From Vitrella brassicaformis (taxonomy: Eukaryota > Sar > Vitrellaceae): DNA of 64,000 nt. The position numbers and the translations under genes were made by a program. Of the stretch, positions 13,001-24,961 are shown piece by piece. The stretch is taken from positions 337,695 to 401,694 of the forward strand of contig CDMY01000336.1 in the NCBI GenBank assembly GCA_001179505.1. The letters run 5' to 3'. The notes under the pieces are model-generated. The model was not told where the DNA came from. It worked only from the letters and a program-made list of their open reading frames with translations, and searched no databases. Numbering within the stretch: the stretch's first letter is position 1; the number at the start of each line of letters is the position of its first letter.

Positions 13001-14206
13001 CACACATCAAGAGACACAAGCCCGCATATACTAGAATCAATCACCGCTGTGCTCATTCATTCGTGGCCCGCTCACCCTACCCTTGTCGGAGAGAGAGTCT
13101 TCATCGGTGACGACAAAGGCATACACATCGTGAAGAGAGTTGATGGCCGACACCGGCGAGAAAAGGAACCTGCTGTAGGCCGCACCCCCGCCGCCCTGCA
13201 CCACCAATGGATAGGTGGTCGTAGTCATTTTGGGGTTGCGCGCATCGCTGGTGTTGATGCGGATCTGGGCGAACTCATAGCTGAAGTCTCTCTCCCCAGT
13301 CCCCGTGTTCCAATCGCTGTTGATCTGGACACCGACAATCCTCGATGAGTCGATGTCGTAATGGATGCCGTGCAGCTCCCCGGAGTAGCCCAGGTCCGTG
13401 TTGGTCAGCCGTAGCTGGTGCTGATACAGGGGCTTCCCCGTCAGTGTCGATATGCAGTGCAGCCAAAACTGCCAGTAGGGGCCGTAGTCTGTCGGGCTGT
13501 TCGATCTTGTCTTCTGCGTGGCCACAACCGTGTAGAACATGTACCGCCACGGGTCATATCCCCCAATGCTGCCCCCCTGGTCCCGATCATACTCCCGAAA
13601 TCCCGACCATATCCCCGCTCCTCCGCCACATCTGCCCGGCGTGTCAAACTCTTCACAAGGGTTGTTACACAACTCGTCACCGATCTGCGAGATGCCCGGG
13701 ACGATCCCTTCCGTGTGTGTAAAGCACGCGCAGCCAGTGCCGCGGACCAGCACCATAATGTCGCCTGTGCTCCATGCCGGGTCCTTGATGTCATTGTGTG
13801 GCTGGTTGGCCTTCTCAATGCATCGGCCAGTGCAGTTGACGGGGTCGGGTGCGTCGAGGGTCTCCTCCATTGCCTCGGCTGCACCGCCGCTGCTCGAGAA
13901 GCACCCTACCTAGCCACAGCACACAACACAACACAGGTCAGCAGACACCTCTCTCTGCACTGATTGGTGAGTATTGGTACCCACCCAGAGGAATCTTGAT
14001 TTGAGTTTGAATGCCTGCGGCTCGCCCTGCTCGTCGACCTTGGAGAGATAGAGGATATGCGGGTTGACGAAACTCCCATCAGCCAGCTCCCGCGGCCTGT
14101 GCTGCACCGACTCGATGGAAAGCCCATCCACTCCCCGCAGCAGACTGGCGCATACTAGCAGCACCGCAACAGTGTATGCATTCCTCGAACACATCCCCAT
14201 CTGCAT
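4096..14206 (-). CDS. Giant REJ/GPS-type membrane protein with proline-rich cytoplasmic regions
   Basis: I chose the ATG at 14204-14206 because it opens a clean signal peptide (MCSRNAYTVAVLLVCASLL). A large extracellular part follows, with paired Cys and N-glycosylation sites. REJ/PKD-like beta-sandwich sequence appears repeatedly (SGSTELDECSPMELDAADTF; LDARQSQDPDFPTGAGKTF). Near 7640 a GPS-like motif is visible: CVVWD, then AWSRRG, then CLTSQLS where the family has CxCNHLT. At least five membrane segments follow: LAVGLSLALVLLANALC, LVCLGVCVVGIMAFNAVLY, LLSGLLIFPIFVGFGLMF, YSIVVLLPYIASTTFMTAAT and GFCLVSLVLDVLRAILVTVA. Proline-rich blocks (4100-4800, 5380-6600) lie between the third and fourth segments and in the C-terminal tail. 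A 65-base intron (donor GTGCGC, about 7470-7535) joins the GPS exon to the first membrane segment in frame. No polycystin cation-channel domain was recognised. The estimated length exceeds 2,000 residues. Adhesion or fertilisation-type roles are inference. Confidence 0.75.
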
Positions 14207-14472
14207 CGGAAGGTGAGAATACGTCAACACACAGTCAGTCATCAGTCCTTGTAGAGATGGCTCAATGACGGCCCCTCGAGCGAATCGCACTTACGGCGGC
14301 TTGGCGCATGCTCCACTGTCAGAAAACAGTCATATTTGCATTGCAGACTGATCCCGAGACGCAGTCTTTCTCTCGGCCCCTTTGCGCGCTTAGCTCGCAT
14401 CCATTGGCTCGCATCCGACCTTCCCTGTAGATTCCCCCCCTAGCCCCGACTAGGCTGCACAGGTCATTTGCT
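14207..14472. promoter_or_regulatory. Divergent promoter region
   Basis: These 266 bases separate the divergent start codons of the REJ/GPS protein (14206, minus) and the Mpv17-family protein (14473, plus), so both promoters and 5' UTRs must lie here or overlap it. I recognise no specific motif. Confidence 0.45.
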
Positions 14473-16605
14473 GTGCTGCTGCTGATGCTGCTGATGCTGT
14501 TGCCGTGCTTCTGCTTTATGCTCTCGCAGGCAAGCGCGTTTGTTCCATCTTGTAGGCCGTTTGCCCCAGCTCTGCAGCCTCTCCTCTCATCAAGCAGCAG
14601 CGGCAGAGCGCTATCTGCGTTGCAGCAGACAGGCAGAGGCCAGCTGAGTGTCGCCGACCCGAAGGATGAGCCATCGACAGGCGCTGCAAGAGAGCAGGTA
14701 TGGACATTGAGGCGCACGAATGAGAGATCTGACGTGCTTCTGCACTCCGATCTTGCCTCGTGTGTGTATGTGCAGGCCATCGATTTGTTGCGTTCAGTGA
14801 CACAACGCCTTGAACTGTCATCGGACGACGATGCGCTGCGGTTGCTGAGTCAAATGGAGAAGTATGGCATCACGGAGCGGCTGGAGGCTCTGTACAACCA
14901 GACAGCTGGCGTGGAGCGGGGAGCCCCTGCAACGGCAGCAGCGGAGGAAGAGGAGGGCACCCTGCTGACGTCACTTTCCGACGCTCTCGGCCGGGGCCTC
15001 TCAGCGCCGGCCAGAGTGCGGGACGTGCTCAAGAGTGAGCTGACCGAGTTCGACATTCGCGTGGTCGTCCCTGCCTTCGCTGCGGCATCCCTCGTGGTGC
15101 TGGCCTTCCTCACGTCGTTTGCCCTGCTGCTGGGGTCGTCGCTGTCGACCTTCTTCGTCATCCTGAAGGCCGACATCCTGGGGCTGCTGGCCGACTACGA
15201 CACGCTGCTGACCGACTACCCACTGGAGACGAAAATCATCACCACAGTGCTCTTCTTCGCGCTGGGAGGTGAGGTGGGCAGGACGGGCGGGGCGGAGGTG
15301 CAAATGGGTCCTCACTGATCGATCACTTTCATGTTTCTGACGTCTGGTGTGGTGTTATCGATCAGATGTCATCGCACAGCTTGTGGAGCAGAGCGACCGC
15401 AGGGCTCAGGTTGAGTCGGCCACTCCATTCATGCCCCTGCCATCACAGTACCAGCAGGCTGACAGCAGCAACCCGCTGCTATCGTCCTGGATGGCCGAGT
15501 CGGCCAAGGCCCAGGCTGAGATCAACTCAAAGGCGGCGGCCATCGGCCGGAAGGCCAAGGCCTGGGGGCAGTCCGTCAGCTCCCTTGACATGGAGAGGAC
15601 TTTTAGGATGGGCGCCTGGGGCTTCTTTAGTGGACCCGTTGGGGACGCATGGTACCAGGTGAGAGAGTCGCTGGCCTGGGTGGTGGGAGAACTGACTGGC
15701 ATTGGTGCTGTCTGTTGTGCGTTGGTTGGGTGTGTGTGTCAGTGGTTGGATGGTGCAGTGTCTACGAGGCTGAGCAGCTATGCGCCGGTGGAGAGGCTGT
15801 TTGCCAAGGTAGCGGCCGATCAGCTCTTGTGGGTGCCCATCCAGCACGCCATCTTCCTCGCGGTGCGTGTGACAATGACAACACAGATGCCTCTCTTTGA
15901 CCACACATGCTCAGCTCAAGTGTTCCTGTGTCCCTATGCTGCTCAGTTGGTGACGTCGCTGGAGGTCAAGCGATTGGACTTCGATGCAATCAAGAAGGTG
16001 AGTGACACACTGACTTAAGTGCGGCAGCGATGCCTGTGACATGGGTGGCTGGGAGCCACGGACGGACCGGTCTGTCGTCGTTTGTGTGATTCAGGCGATT
16101 CGGTTGAAGTGGACGAAGATTCTGCTGGCTGGTTACCGCCTGTGGCCCTTCGTCCAGCTGCTTAACTTTTACTTAGTGCCTGTGCAGTACCGAATCATCC
16201 TGGTCCGTGACACGACCCACATGCAGACATACACATGACGCCGGACCGACACTGTTGCGCCTGTCCTGTGCTGCGAGCAGACTGATGTGGTCACCATCTT
16301 CTGGGCAAGTATCAAATCAAGGTGACAACGGCGTCAGTCACTGGGAGCAACACCATGCACACATACTGACTGCTCGGGTGTCTTTCCTTTCTACATCAGG
16401 CTGACCAACACGCAGGGCAAGACCGAAACGACACCATCGGCAGAGAACCAGCCAGCCGATGCCGAGTCATCGCCAGCAGCAGCGCCAACCGACGATGCTG
16501 CCAGCGACACAGCAGAGCGCACGAAGGACACCAAGAAAGGGAGCGAATCTCCACCACGAAAGGGTGGCGTGCTCAAGCAGTGGACCGAGGAACCATCAAG
16601 ATGAT
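14473..16605 (+). CDS. Mpv17/PMP22 family membrane protein, plastid-type leader
   Basis: The protein starts with a hydrophobic signal peptide (MLLLMLLMLLPCFCFML) followed by QASAFVPS. A phenylalanine right after an ASA-type cleavage site, followed by a Ser/Arg-rich stretch, is the usual bipartite leader for complex red-derived plastids. Further on there are two hydrophobic segments (VVLAFLTSFALLLGSSL and the KIITTVLFFALGD region). After these come the Mpv17 hallmarks in order: ALGDVIAQ, RMGAWGFFSGPVGDAWYQ, KVAADQLLWVPIQHAIF, LWPFVQLLNFYLVPVQYR and TIFWAS. The last exon is an acidic, Ala/Ser/Thr-rich tail ending with TGA at 16603-16605. The intron after YRIIL uses an unusual GTCCGT donor. Family members are small pore or channel-like proteins of organelle inner membranes with poorly known substrates. 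Plastid location is inferred from the leader only. Confidence 0.85.
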
Positions 16606-17131
16606 GGTTGGCGTGCTGGTGCCCAATTGACGCGTATGCGGCGAGGGGGAGGAGAGGGAGGGGTGCGAGTCGAGTGTGGCATTTCTTGACGCTGACCGGC
16701 TCCTGGCTGGCCGGCTGATGTGTATTAATACTTACCTACTGGTGCGATGGGGCACCATCCATGCCATGCAGCTGTAGAGAGGGCGCTGGCGGGCTGGCTT
16801 GTGCGTGAGTGTTGATTGACTGACTGGCGGGAGCAGTCGATGCATACATACATACAACTGCGATCAAGGGCGGGGAGGCAGGGGAGGGGAGGGGAGAGGA
16901 AGTGGCGAGCGGTTCGTGTGACTGTGATCACAAAAGAGACAGACATTACACTGACTGACATGCAGATATATGGTCTGCCCCAATCTTCTAAGAGATAAGC
17001 GTCCCACCAATCACACATGTACTGAATATGTAACCTCGGCTGGCTGACCGGCATACACCACCATCAGACGGCTGGCTGACCACACACCGTCTGTCACGTG
17101 AACACACGGACACGCACACGAACTGTAATCT
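16606..17131. other. Convergent intergenic spacer
   Basis: This 526-base spacer lies between the stop codons of two converging genes. It is G-rich near 16640-16680 and 16870-16905. I see no gene here. Confidence 0.6.
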
Positions 17132-20100
17132 TTATGCTGTCGCCTCGGCTGGCTCGACGGTGACGTTCTGCGACGACCGCCGCTTGTGTCTCGCCACCCT
17201 CCCACAGCTGCCACCGTCAGGTATCACAGGCAATGGGTGGGCCTCTGCACACACACATAGACAGACAGACAAATGCCCTCCAGGATGCGACCAATATGCA
17301 GCCTTGTGTGCGTCCCTTCCTCACCTGTATTGAACACTGTCTGGTCGAGCCTGACGGTGCCTGGTGGGCTGAATGCGATAAGGCAGTACTTAAACGTCTC
17401 TGCGATCACAAACGTGTCCATCCTGTTCATCTGCCGCGGGGGCACCTGATGTGCACAAATCATACGTACAGTCAAGTGAAGTAAGAGACATGTTGGACCC
17501 AAATGTTCGTGATTGCAATTATGCACATCGAGTATGGGTCACCAAGTGCGGAAAAGCCGTGTGCCCCCTTGCCCCACTTGATTATTGCCAGGAAGATGCG
17601 CCAAGCCCAATTGCGATAGCGAATTCCCCACTCGAGAATCGCCGCCGATTCCTCTTCCTCAGTGACCGTGCTCAAGATGTACTTCTGCCCTTCCTCCCCA
17701 CCACCAGTGGTCGGCCTTTGGTCATCTCGCGAGGTGAAGTAATTCGGCCTGCCCTTGAGCTCTATCATATAGGTGAGGGACTCGACCGTTTCTGGCCGCA
17801 GGAGTGTATTGGCGTCGGACATGTCGGTTTTGCATGTCGGACTCGGAGAACCTCACCGTCTCTGGGGTCAGACCTGAATCGGCAGAGAGAGACATTACAC
17901 ATTTGCTGAGCTCTCTGCTTTTCCCTCTTGGTGCGCACCGCTTTCGGTCCTGAAATACATGGTGACGCAAGTCTTGCACAGCTCGTCCGCCAGCCGCTCC
18001 AAGTAGGTATATCTTCCCTCGTCGATGTTGTCGCATCCTGGGGCAAAGGTGCCATTCTGGCAAGCAGACTGCGGCGGCTCGCCCGGCTGCCGGACCAGAG
18101 ACGTCCTCGCCAGCAGCATCAGCACACCGGGCAGAAAGCATGTCTGTGGACAGGAGCAAACGCTCAGGGAAAATTGGACGGCCACAACTTTTGATGCATC
18201 TTCTCACCAGGTGACCCATTTTGGGGTCCTTGCTTCTGCGGTGCTCCGACACCTCGGCGACATAGACGAGTCCCCGCCGTCCGTAGTGGACCTGCCCCTC
18301 CCTGTCCCCATGTGTCTTGCTCCAGTCTGCCTGGGGCAGTGTCGGCGGTATTGTGGTGTTCGAAAGCAGCTCTGGCAGCCGGCGAAGGAATCCCAGCAGC
18401 ATGGCTTGCAACAGCTCGTCTTGTTGCCCTGAGATGCACACAGACGTTGATTGACAGTGGAACCGACACAAGATTCACCTACCTGTAAGAACCCACTCCT
18501 TTGCGAGGTACTCGTAGAAGGAATCGCCTCGTGGACCCAGTGAGATTGTCCCTCTGTGCGTGCTGAGGTCGTTTGGCTTGAGCAGGACGGGCACCAGGCC
18601 ATGCTTGCTCACTTGTCTGCGGCGCTCGATCAGGTCTGTCGTCGCCTCGGCTGCCTCTTGGTAGGAGCAATCCCCGGTGAAGTGGCTCAACGTCTTGAAC
18701 TCGAGCTGGACTGATCCTATCTCTGAGCAGGGCAAGGAAAGGGGCACTCTTCTGGCTGTGCTGTCCTCTCCTGCGTGTCCCTTGCTATTGCTTACCTGCG
18801 AGACATGAGGTGCCGGCGAGATTGGCTGCCTTTCCGTTATCTAGAAAGACGTCAGATGTCTGCGGAACATCCACAAATCTTCCACCGTCCATCCACTCCT
18901 CGATGATAGCACCGCTATCCGACCACTGTCTTGGTGTGGCCGCTGGAGGAAACGCCTTCAGCAGCCGCCCGCCTAGCGATATCGCTTCTTCCAGTACTCG
19001 ATTAACATTGTGGCCCCGACGCTTCTCCTCTTCTTCTGTCATTTCGTCCTCTTCCTTTCCAGGCAGGCTTGGTCTCAGCAGGGAGTAGATACTCCTGAAG
19101 GAGACCACCCTGCAGGCGAGTCGACACGAGAAAGGGGGAAATTGTATCCAAGAATGCGCAAATGTTCCTTCATCTCCTCTGGTTGGTACCAGCTGACGGA
19201 TGGTCGTCTGACACAGCCAGACACAGACAATCAATGACATGAGTGGACGAGCATTACAACCGATTGCTCAGTCAGCATCCTTTGTGCGTGTTTGCCCATA
19301 CCTCAAACACATTGACGTTGTAGTTGCGATCGAACGAAAGATGGTCCGCCACCCATTGCAATGCCCTGTCCAGTTCTTCATGCAGACCAGCATAGAAAAG
19401 AGTGTCCATTGAGTCGAGGATCATCACTCCGAAGCCGCCCCACGGGTTTTGGCCGATCCCATTGGACGGGGTCATCTCATCGCTGCCAAATGCATGCCGC
19501 TCATACTTATGCCAGAACCATCGCAGATTGCGCCGCACGAGGCCCTTGCGAATCGCACTCTCTTCCGCCAAGTAATTTGAGAAAGACACACACATATTGC
19601 TCATCAGGGGACACTGTCGGTAGTCCCTGATAGCGCTGAAGGCCTCCATCTGCAACAATGACATGGCCACCAGATCGTCCTCAGACAACAGGTCCATGAG
19701 CTGCTTGGAGCACCTTTGTGTCCGGCGGATCTCCGCAGGCGTCAACTGCCTTCTCGTCACCGTTGCCAGCTGGGGTAGGGCGACTGGGGATGGCGATGGC
19801 TCGACGGCTGGGGGTGCGGACAGGATGCTCATGTGTGTGAATGGCAGCCGATTGCGCAGCAGGAAGCGGGGGAACCTGGGCGGATTCGCCTTCTCCTCAG
19901 CCTGGCCGCCGTGCAGATAGGATGAGAGATCTAGGATCACCAGGAGCATTGTCGTCACCAAGAGCGTCAGACACAGTAATCTGGCCAGGCTCCAGCGCCT
20001 CTTGGTGTTGGTCGCCTTGATAATGTGCGGCAGAGGGAGCAGCAGCTCCTCGGTTGCTGCGGGGTGGCCATTGCGGCGCTTCAGCTGCCTGCAGGGTGCA

Positions 20101-20213
20101 GATTGCTCCACGCACGTGGCAGCTGACGCATCGGTGGGGATTGGTCTTGGGATAGGTCCCAATATCAGGCGTCGAATGGCGCAGCGGATGTTCATTTTTA
20201 AGAAAGGCGTCAC
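17132..20213 (-). CDS. Glycoside hydrolase family 47 alpha-1,2-mannosidase
   Basis: This is a type II membrane enzyme of the secretory pathway. A cytoplasmic N-terminus of about 70 residues precedes one membrane anchor (LARLLCLTLLVTTMLLVI), then the GH47 domain. Family motifs appear in order: WHKYERHAFGSDEM, NPWGGFGVMILDSMDTL, ALQWVADHLSF, ETTIRQL, LGGRLLKAF, LEFKTLSHFTGD, LGPRGDSFYEYLAKEW, CFLPGVLMLL, LLRPETVESL and finally VFNTEAHPL, a conserved GH47 sequence. Such enzymes trim mannose from N-glycans in the ER/Golgi or act in ER quality control (EDEM type). An exon junction near 19110-19190 gives the conserved TTIRQL-GGLL sequence, but that frame meets a stop downstream (see findings). The start at 20213 is the first ATG; a second ATG lies 6 codons later. 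The last residues are read from a short exon at 17132-17230 ending in TAA. Confidence 0.85.
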
Positions 20214-20390
20214 CCCCGTTTACAAGAGACAGTAAATATTAAGTGCGTTGCTCGGCTTACTGTACAGCACTGCATGTACCGTCCAATGCAACACACATGA
20301 AATCGATCAGCCGTAGCAGCAGCAGCCAAAAGACACCCGCGGTGAACCGACACAATTTCATGCAGAAAGGGGAACCACGGAACCACTCGG

Positions 20391-23300
20391 CTACTTTTTC
20401 TTCTTGCCCTTCTTGCCCTTCTTCAGGCTCTTCTTGGCCTTGATATACGCCTCCCTCTCCTTGATGCCTGCATGAATGGAACATGGGCACACACACACCG
20501 GCACAATCTCGTGGGGGCGATCCGCATGCATGTCTCCTTGCTGCTTCTCACCTCTGAAGTACGCCTGGATGAGTGACGCCGCGTCGTGCTTTTGCTGACT
20601 CTGTGCTCCCAGCATCTGCAGCGGGAGAAGGGGAAAGTTACACAGACAGACAGACATGCCTGGCAGGTCTATATGTACTCCTCACCGTGTCTCGCGCCTT
20701 TGCGATTTCCTCCTCCTGCCTTATCCTCTCATTCTCAGCATCCACCTGCATCGCCCAACAGTTGTGCAGCGGACCTGGAGGTGTGCATCCATTCATACCT
20801 TCCTGAAGTGGTCTCTCAGCTCTTTCAGTCTCTTCCTCTCCTCTGTGAGCGACTCGTGTGTGTTGTCGAGCGTGGTCGTCTTGTCGGTCATGTCTCTGTC
20901 GTAGTCGGCGATGAGCCGCTCCACATCCTTCTCGGCGATTTTCTTCCGCTTCCGCAGTCCTTCCTCCTCCTCTTTAGACGTCTTCTTCAAATTCTGACAA
21001 GAATATTTATCAGCGAGCCACATGGCATCATGTATAGGCGCGCTCTATGGATGACTGACCCACCAGGTTGGCTTGTTTGAGCTCCGCAATGGCCTTCTGC
21101 AGCTCCTCTTCCTACATCGATCGCATCAAGGAGCGAATGGGTCTGCCAGTCGGCTTAGGGAAAGCCCATAGGCCGTTGAAATTACCTTTCTTTTGTAGTT
21201 TTCCCTGTGTTCGGCTTCCCGTGTGTCGAACCTCTCCTGGTGCTGCCTCAGCTTGAGCTTGGTGGTGTCCTGCACATCCTGCAGGTCAGCCTTCAACTTC
21301 AATATGATCTGCACACAACATGCCAAGCGAGAGGCCTTGCGTCCGCCAATGTCTCGCGGCAGGCACGGGGCCATCGCTTTACCTCACTTCTGCTGGATGC
21401 AGCCTTTTCCCTCTCCCGTCTGATATGCGCCAGCTCCTTCTCCAGCTGCGCCTTCCGCCGCGACGCCGCCTCTTCCTACACGGAGAGGGACACAAGCAAT
21501 GGACGGCAGTGCATGCCAATGGACGGCAGTACATGTCAGCTGATCTGATCCCCCACTGTGCCCCCTGTGATGCCTCGCTTACCCTTTGAATGTAGTGCTC
21601 CAGGAGTTCCTGTTTCGATCGCTCCTCTTCCACTGTGGTGGTCAGACGCTTCAGCATCACCTCCTGCAGTTAACGCCACGACAGAACACAACACAACAAA
21701 GGCGCCCCATTTGACGGTTGCTGTGCGGCCGATGCATTCCATTCATGGGTCACCTGCATTTCTGCAATAGTGTAGATGAGCTTCATGGCGTTGATGGGCC
21801 GCTGCTCCTGGAAATTCTGCACAACCAACAACAAGCAGCAGCGGCTGTGAGGGCATCGATGTCGATGTGTGCTCTCTTTCTCTCCTTTGGCTCACTCTGT
21901 TGGCTCACTCTGAGTTCCTGGACGACATTGGGTATGTCCCTCATCCTCCTGCACAGGTCCCTCGTGTTTCTCTGCAGCTTCTCCATTGTCTCACGCACAT
22001 CCTCATTGTCAAGGGCCAGCTGAAACACACCTGCCGAGCCAGACACACACGCACACACACACACACACACACAGAGCAGCAGCAGCATTCTGCGCAGGTA
22101 TATGTGGATGTGTGTAAGAACGCACCTTCGGATGTAGTGTTGGCGGCCTGGTACAGCTCCTCTAGTCGAATCTGCTCAGCGAATCGCTTCATGATTTCAG
22201 GACCGAGCATCTGCACTGCAGACTCGCCTTCCTCCGACTGCAGGCCCTCGAGCACCTGGGGCGTGATGACCGACAGGTACGTCAGCTTCTCCTTGGTCTC
22301 ATCCATGATCCTGAGCAGGGAGCACCCAAAGAGCCAATCCATCCATTGGACGGGAGATGAGAAGAGAAGTGAATGGATGGATTCCAGGTATGGGATACTT
22401 ACGCCAAGACGCGCTGCGCGTCCAAGTTAGTGGGCTTGGGAGGCATCGCTGCGACTTGTGCGTCCAAGACGTCTACTTTTGGCCTGGGGGCGGGTTGGGC
22501 GATCTGCAAGCTTAGCGGCGTCTCGCCGTCAGAAGAGGACAGTATTGAGAGGAAGGGGTCACATCCACTGTTGACAAGATGCAGTCAAGTCATGCAGTGA
22601 GAACAGCTAGCTAGATGCAGTGAGAGAACAAACAAGTGTGCACAAATAAATACACGGCACGACACACCCATGCAATGCAATGGCCAACACAACATCATGA
22701 TGGCCGCACACATGCGAGGAGTGCGTACAAACAAAGAAACACACACATCTCACTCACTGCACACGCGGATGGAACTGCTTGAGCACTTCCTGGGCAGGGA
22801 TGCTCTTGCCAGAGATCGCCGCGAATTTGTCCAAAAGGCATTTCTTCTGGTTCTCCAGCTCGTCGACCCGGGCCGACGCCCGCATGAGTGCCCTTGTAAC
22901 CTCCTGTATCTGGCTGTCCCGCCCCATGAGCACCTGCTTCATGGCCTGCACTTCCTGCCGCGCATCCTGCACCTCCCTCTGCGCCTCGCTGATGGAGCCC
23001 TTGCCGTCCAGGTACGACGAGTGCATCGACTCGCGGGATGCAAACAGCCGGGTGATGAGCTGCTGCTTCTTCTTGAGCTCTTCTCGCAGATAGACGTTGG
23101 CTGACCGCTGACGAGACGACCAACACAAGGGGCACTCGGGGTGGTACGTACTGGCTTGAGCGGTGTAAGTTGTGTTGGGTGGTACCTCTTGCTTGAGTGC
23201 CTCGTTGAGCTCCGTGACACCCTCCTCCAGTTTGCCGCACTTTCTCTCGTTCTCCTGGTTGTTCTTGATTTGCTCACTGGACACACACACACACAGACAT

Positions 23301-24961
23301 CAATGGGCATGCGCGTTTTCCAGCCCCCAAGCCATTCCGTTTCGCCCATGCCATGGGTATCTTACCGGTACATGTTGGAGAGGAGGGCCGAGTCTGCCTT
23401 GGTCTTCTCGAGTGTCTTTCTGGCCGTCTCGAGCTCTCGCTCAAGCTGGTCCTGGATGACGGCGCTGCCCCTGGCTGCTGCACTGCTGGCCAGGCTGATG
23501 GCAGTTGGGGCGGCCACGGGGTGGGCCACTGCCGACCGCTGCTCCTCCGCCTCATGCAGAGACCTCTTCAGTTCCTGATTCCTGCACACGAGCAAACAGA
23601 CAGACAGACAGACAGGTGAGGTGAATGCGGGCAGCACAGCTTAGTGCGTGCCTGGTGCGCGTTTGTCATACTTGATTTCAAGCTGGTTGGCCTTGGTCTC
23701 CCACTCACTCTTCTCGATCTGAAGTCTGGGGGAGGGGACGCAGTGCCACGGATGTACCCAGCCATGTGTGCTGTCTGCTGTGGACCAGCTCTCTCACTTT
23801 GAGATGAGTTCTGCCTGGCTCTTGGTCTTGGCAGTGAGGTTCTGGATCAGCTCGGTTGTCGGCGTGTACTTCACGCTCTGCAAACCGATTACAGAGCTAC
23901 CAAGGTTGACTGTGCCATTCATAACCCACCGAACCATACCTACCTACCTTCAGCTGATTGATCTCGCCCTCCAGAGTGATGGTCTTCTTCCACATGGCGG
24001 TAAGCTCCCGCCGCAGGTCGCACTGCTGCATCTCCTGCTGTGCCGACTTGCCGTCGCGTGTCGGCGCCTCGATGATGACCATCTCGTTGCCAGCGGCATA
24101 GTTCCGCACCGCCCCGTCCAGCATGTCGATCTCCTTGGAGAGCTCAATCAACCGCACAGATGCCACCGGCGTGGCTGTGGGAGTGGCGAGGAGGGAGGGG
24201 TGGGTGTAGGGGCCGGGAGAGGGCACAATGGCTGGCAAGGGGGGCCGGTCGGGGATGACCCCGCTCTTGGCCTGCACGGCAAACGGACAGCCGGAGATGA
24301 GATGGCCCGTGGGCGTTTGGGGCTGTGATTGGGTCTCACTTGGAAGTCAATGATAAGGTTGTAGACTTCGGCGATGCCTGAGATGAAGACACGGACATAG
24401 ACGCACCGACAGACAACCCACAATCCATTCCAGATGCCGTGCAGTCACTCACTTGGTGTGCGCCTTACTGACCCCCTGCCGAGTACTTGCGCCTGATGCC
24501 GATATCCATCATGCAGACGGCACACCGATAGAGAATGGCATAGAGGAACTGATAGAGCACCGCCTCCCTCAGGTTGAGGAGGGTCAGGAGGGGCTCCAGC
24601 AGCTGACCGGCCGCCTCCTCGCCCGAGGCCCCGCTCCGCCCTGCCAGGAACGAGTAGTTGATGGTGTACCCACTGACCCGCTTCACTGTCTGCTCGAGCG
24701 TGTGCAATGGCGGGTTCCGGGTCGAAGAGTTGAACACCAGCTCATCGTCCACAATGGAACCGAGCCCCTGACCAGAGCAGGCACACGAAATTCATTCATC
24801 AGAGTCAGTCAGTCAGTGTGCAATGCAATGCGTGTCACGAGCGAGGCCCGTCAGTCAGTCACGTCGGTCACTTGTAGGAGTTGCAGAAGGTCGTTTTTGA
24901 GCGTCTCAATGATGTGAATGAAGTGGTCGCGGAAGCCAGGAGTGCGCTTGGTCCTCTCCAT
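20391..24961 (-). CDS. Long coiled-coil protein with C-terminal IQ motif
   Basis: I chose the start at 24961 because the reading frame from this ATG runs straight into the first donor site (MERTKRTPGFRDHF). An N-terminal globular part contains KEIDMLDGAVRNYAAGNEMV. Then nearly a dozen short exons encode Lys/Glu/Gln-rich heptad coiled coil, for example LQIEKSEWETKANQLEIK and KDVERLIADYDRDMTDK. The end carries an IQ motif (AASLIQAYFRGIKEREAY) followed by a very basic tail (KKGKKGKKKK). A coiled coil followed by one IQ motif resembles the axonemal nexin-dynein regulatory complex subunits DRC9/DRC10 (IQCG/IQCD). Those are near 450 residues, however, and this one looks about twice as long, so the assignment is tentative. 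IQ motifs bind calmodulin or centrin. The stop codon lies 177 bases upstream of the GH47 start on the same strand. Confidence 0.7.
22047..22075. repeat. CA dinucleotide microsatellite
   Basis: A run of CA repeats sits inside an intron of the coiled-coil IQ gene. Confidence 0.9.
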
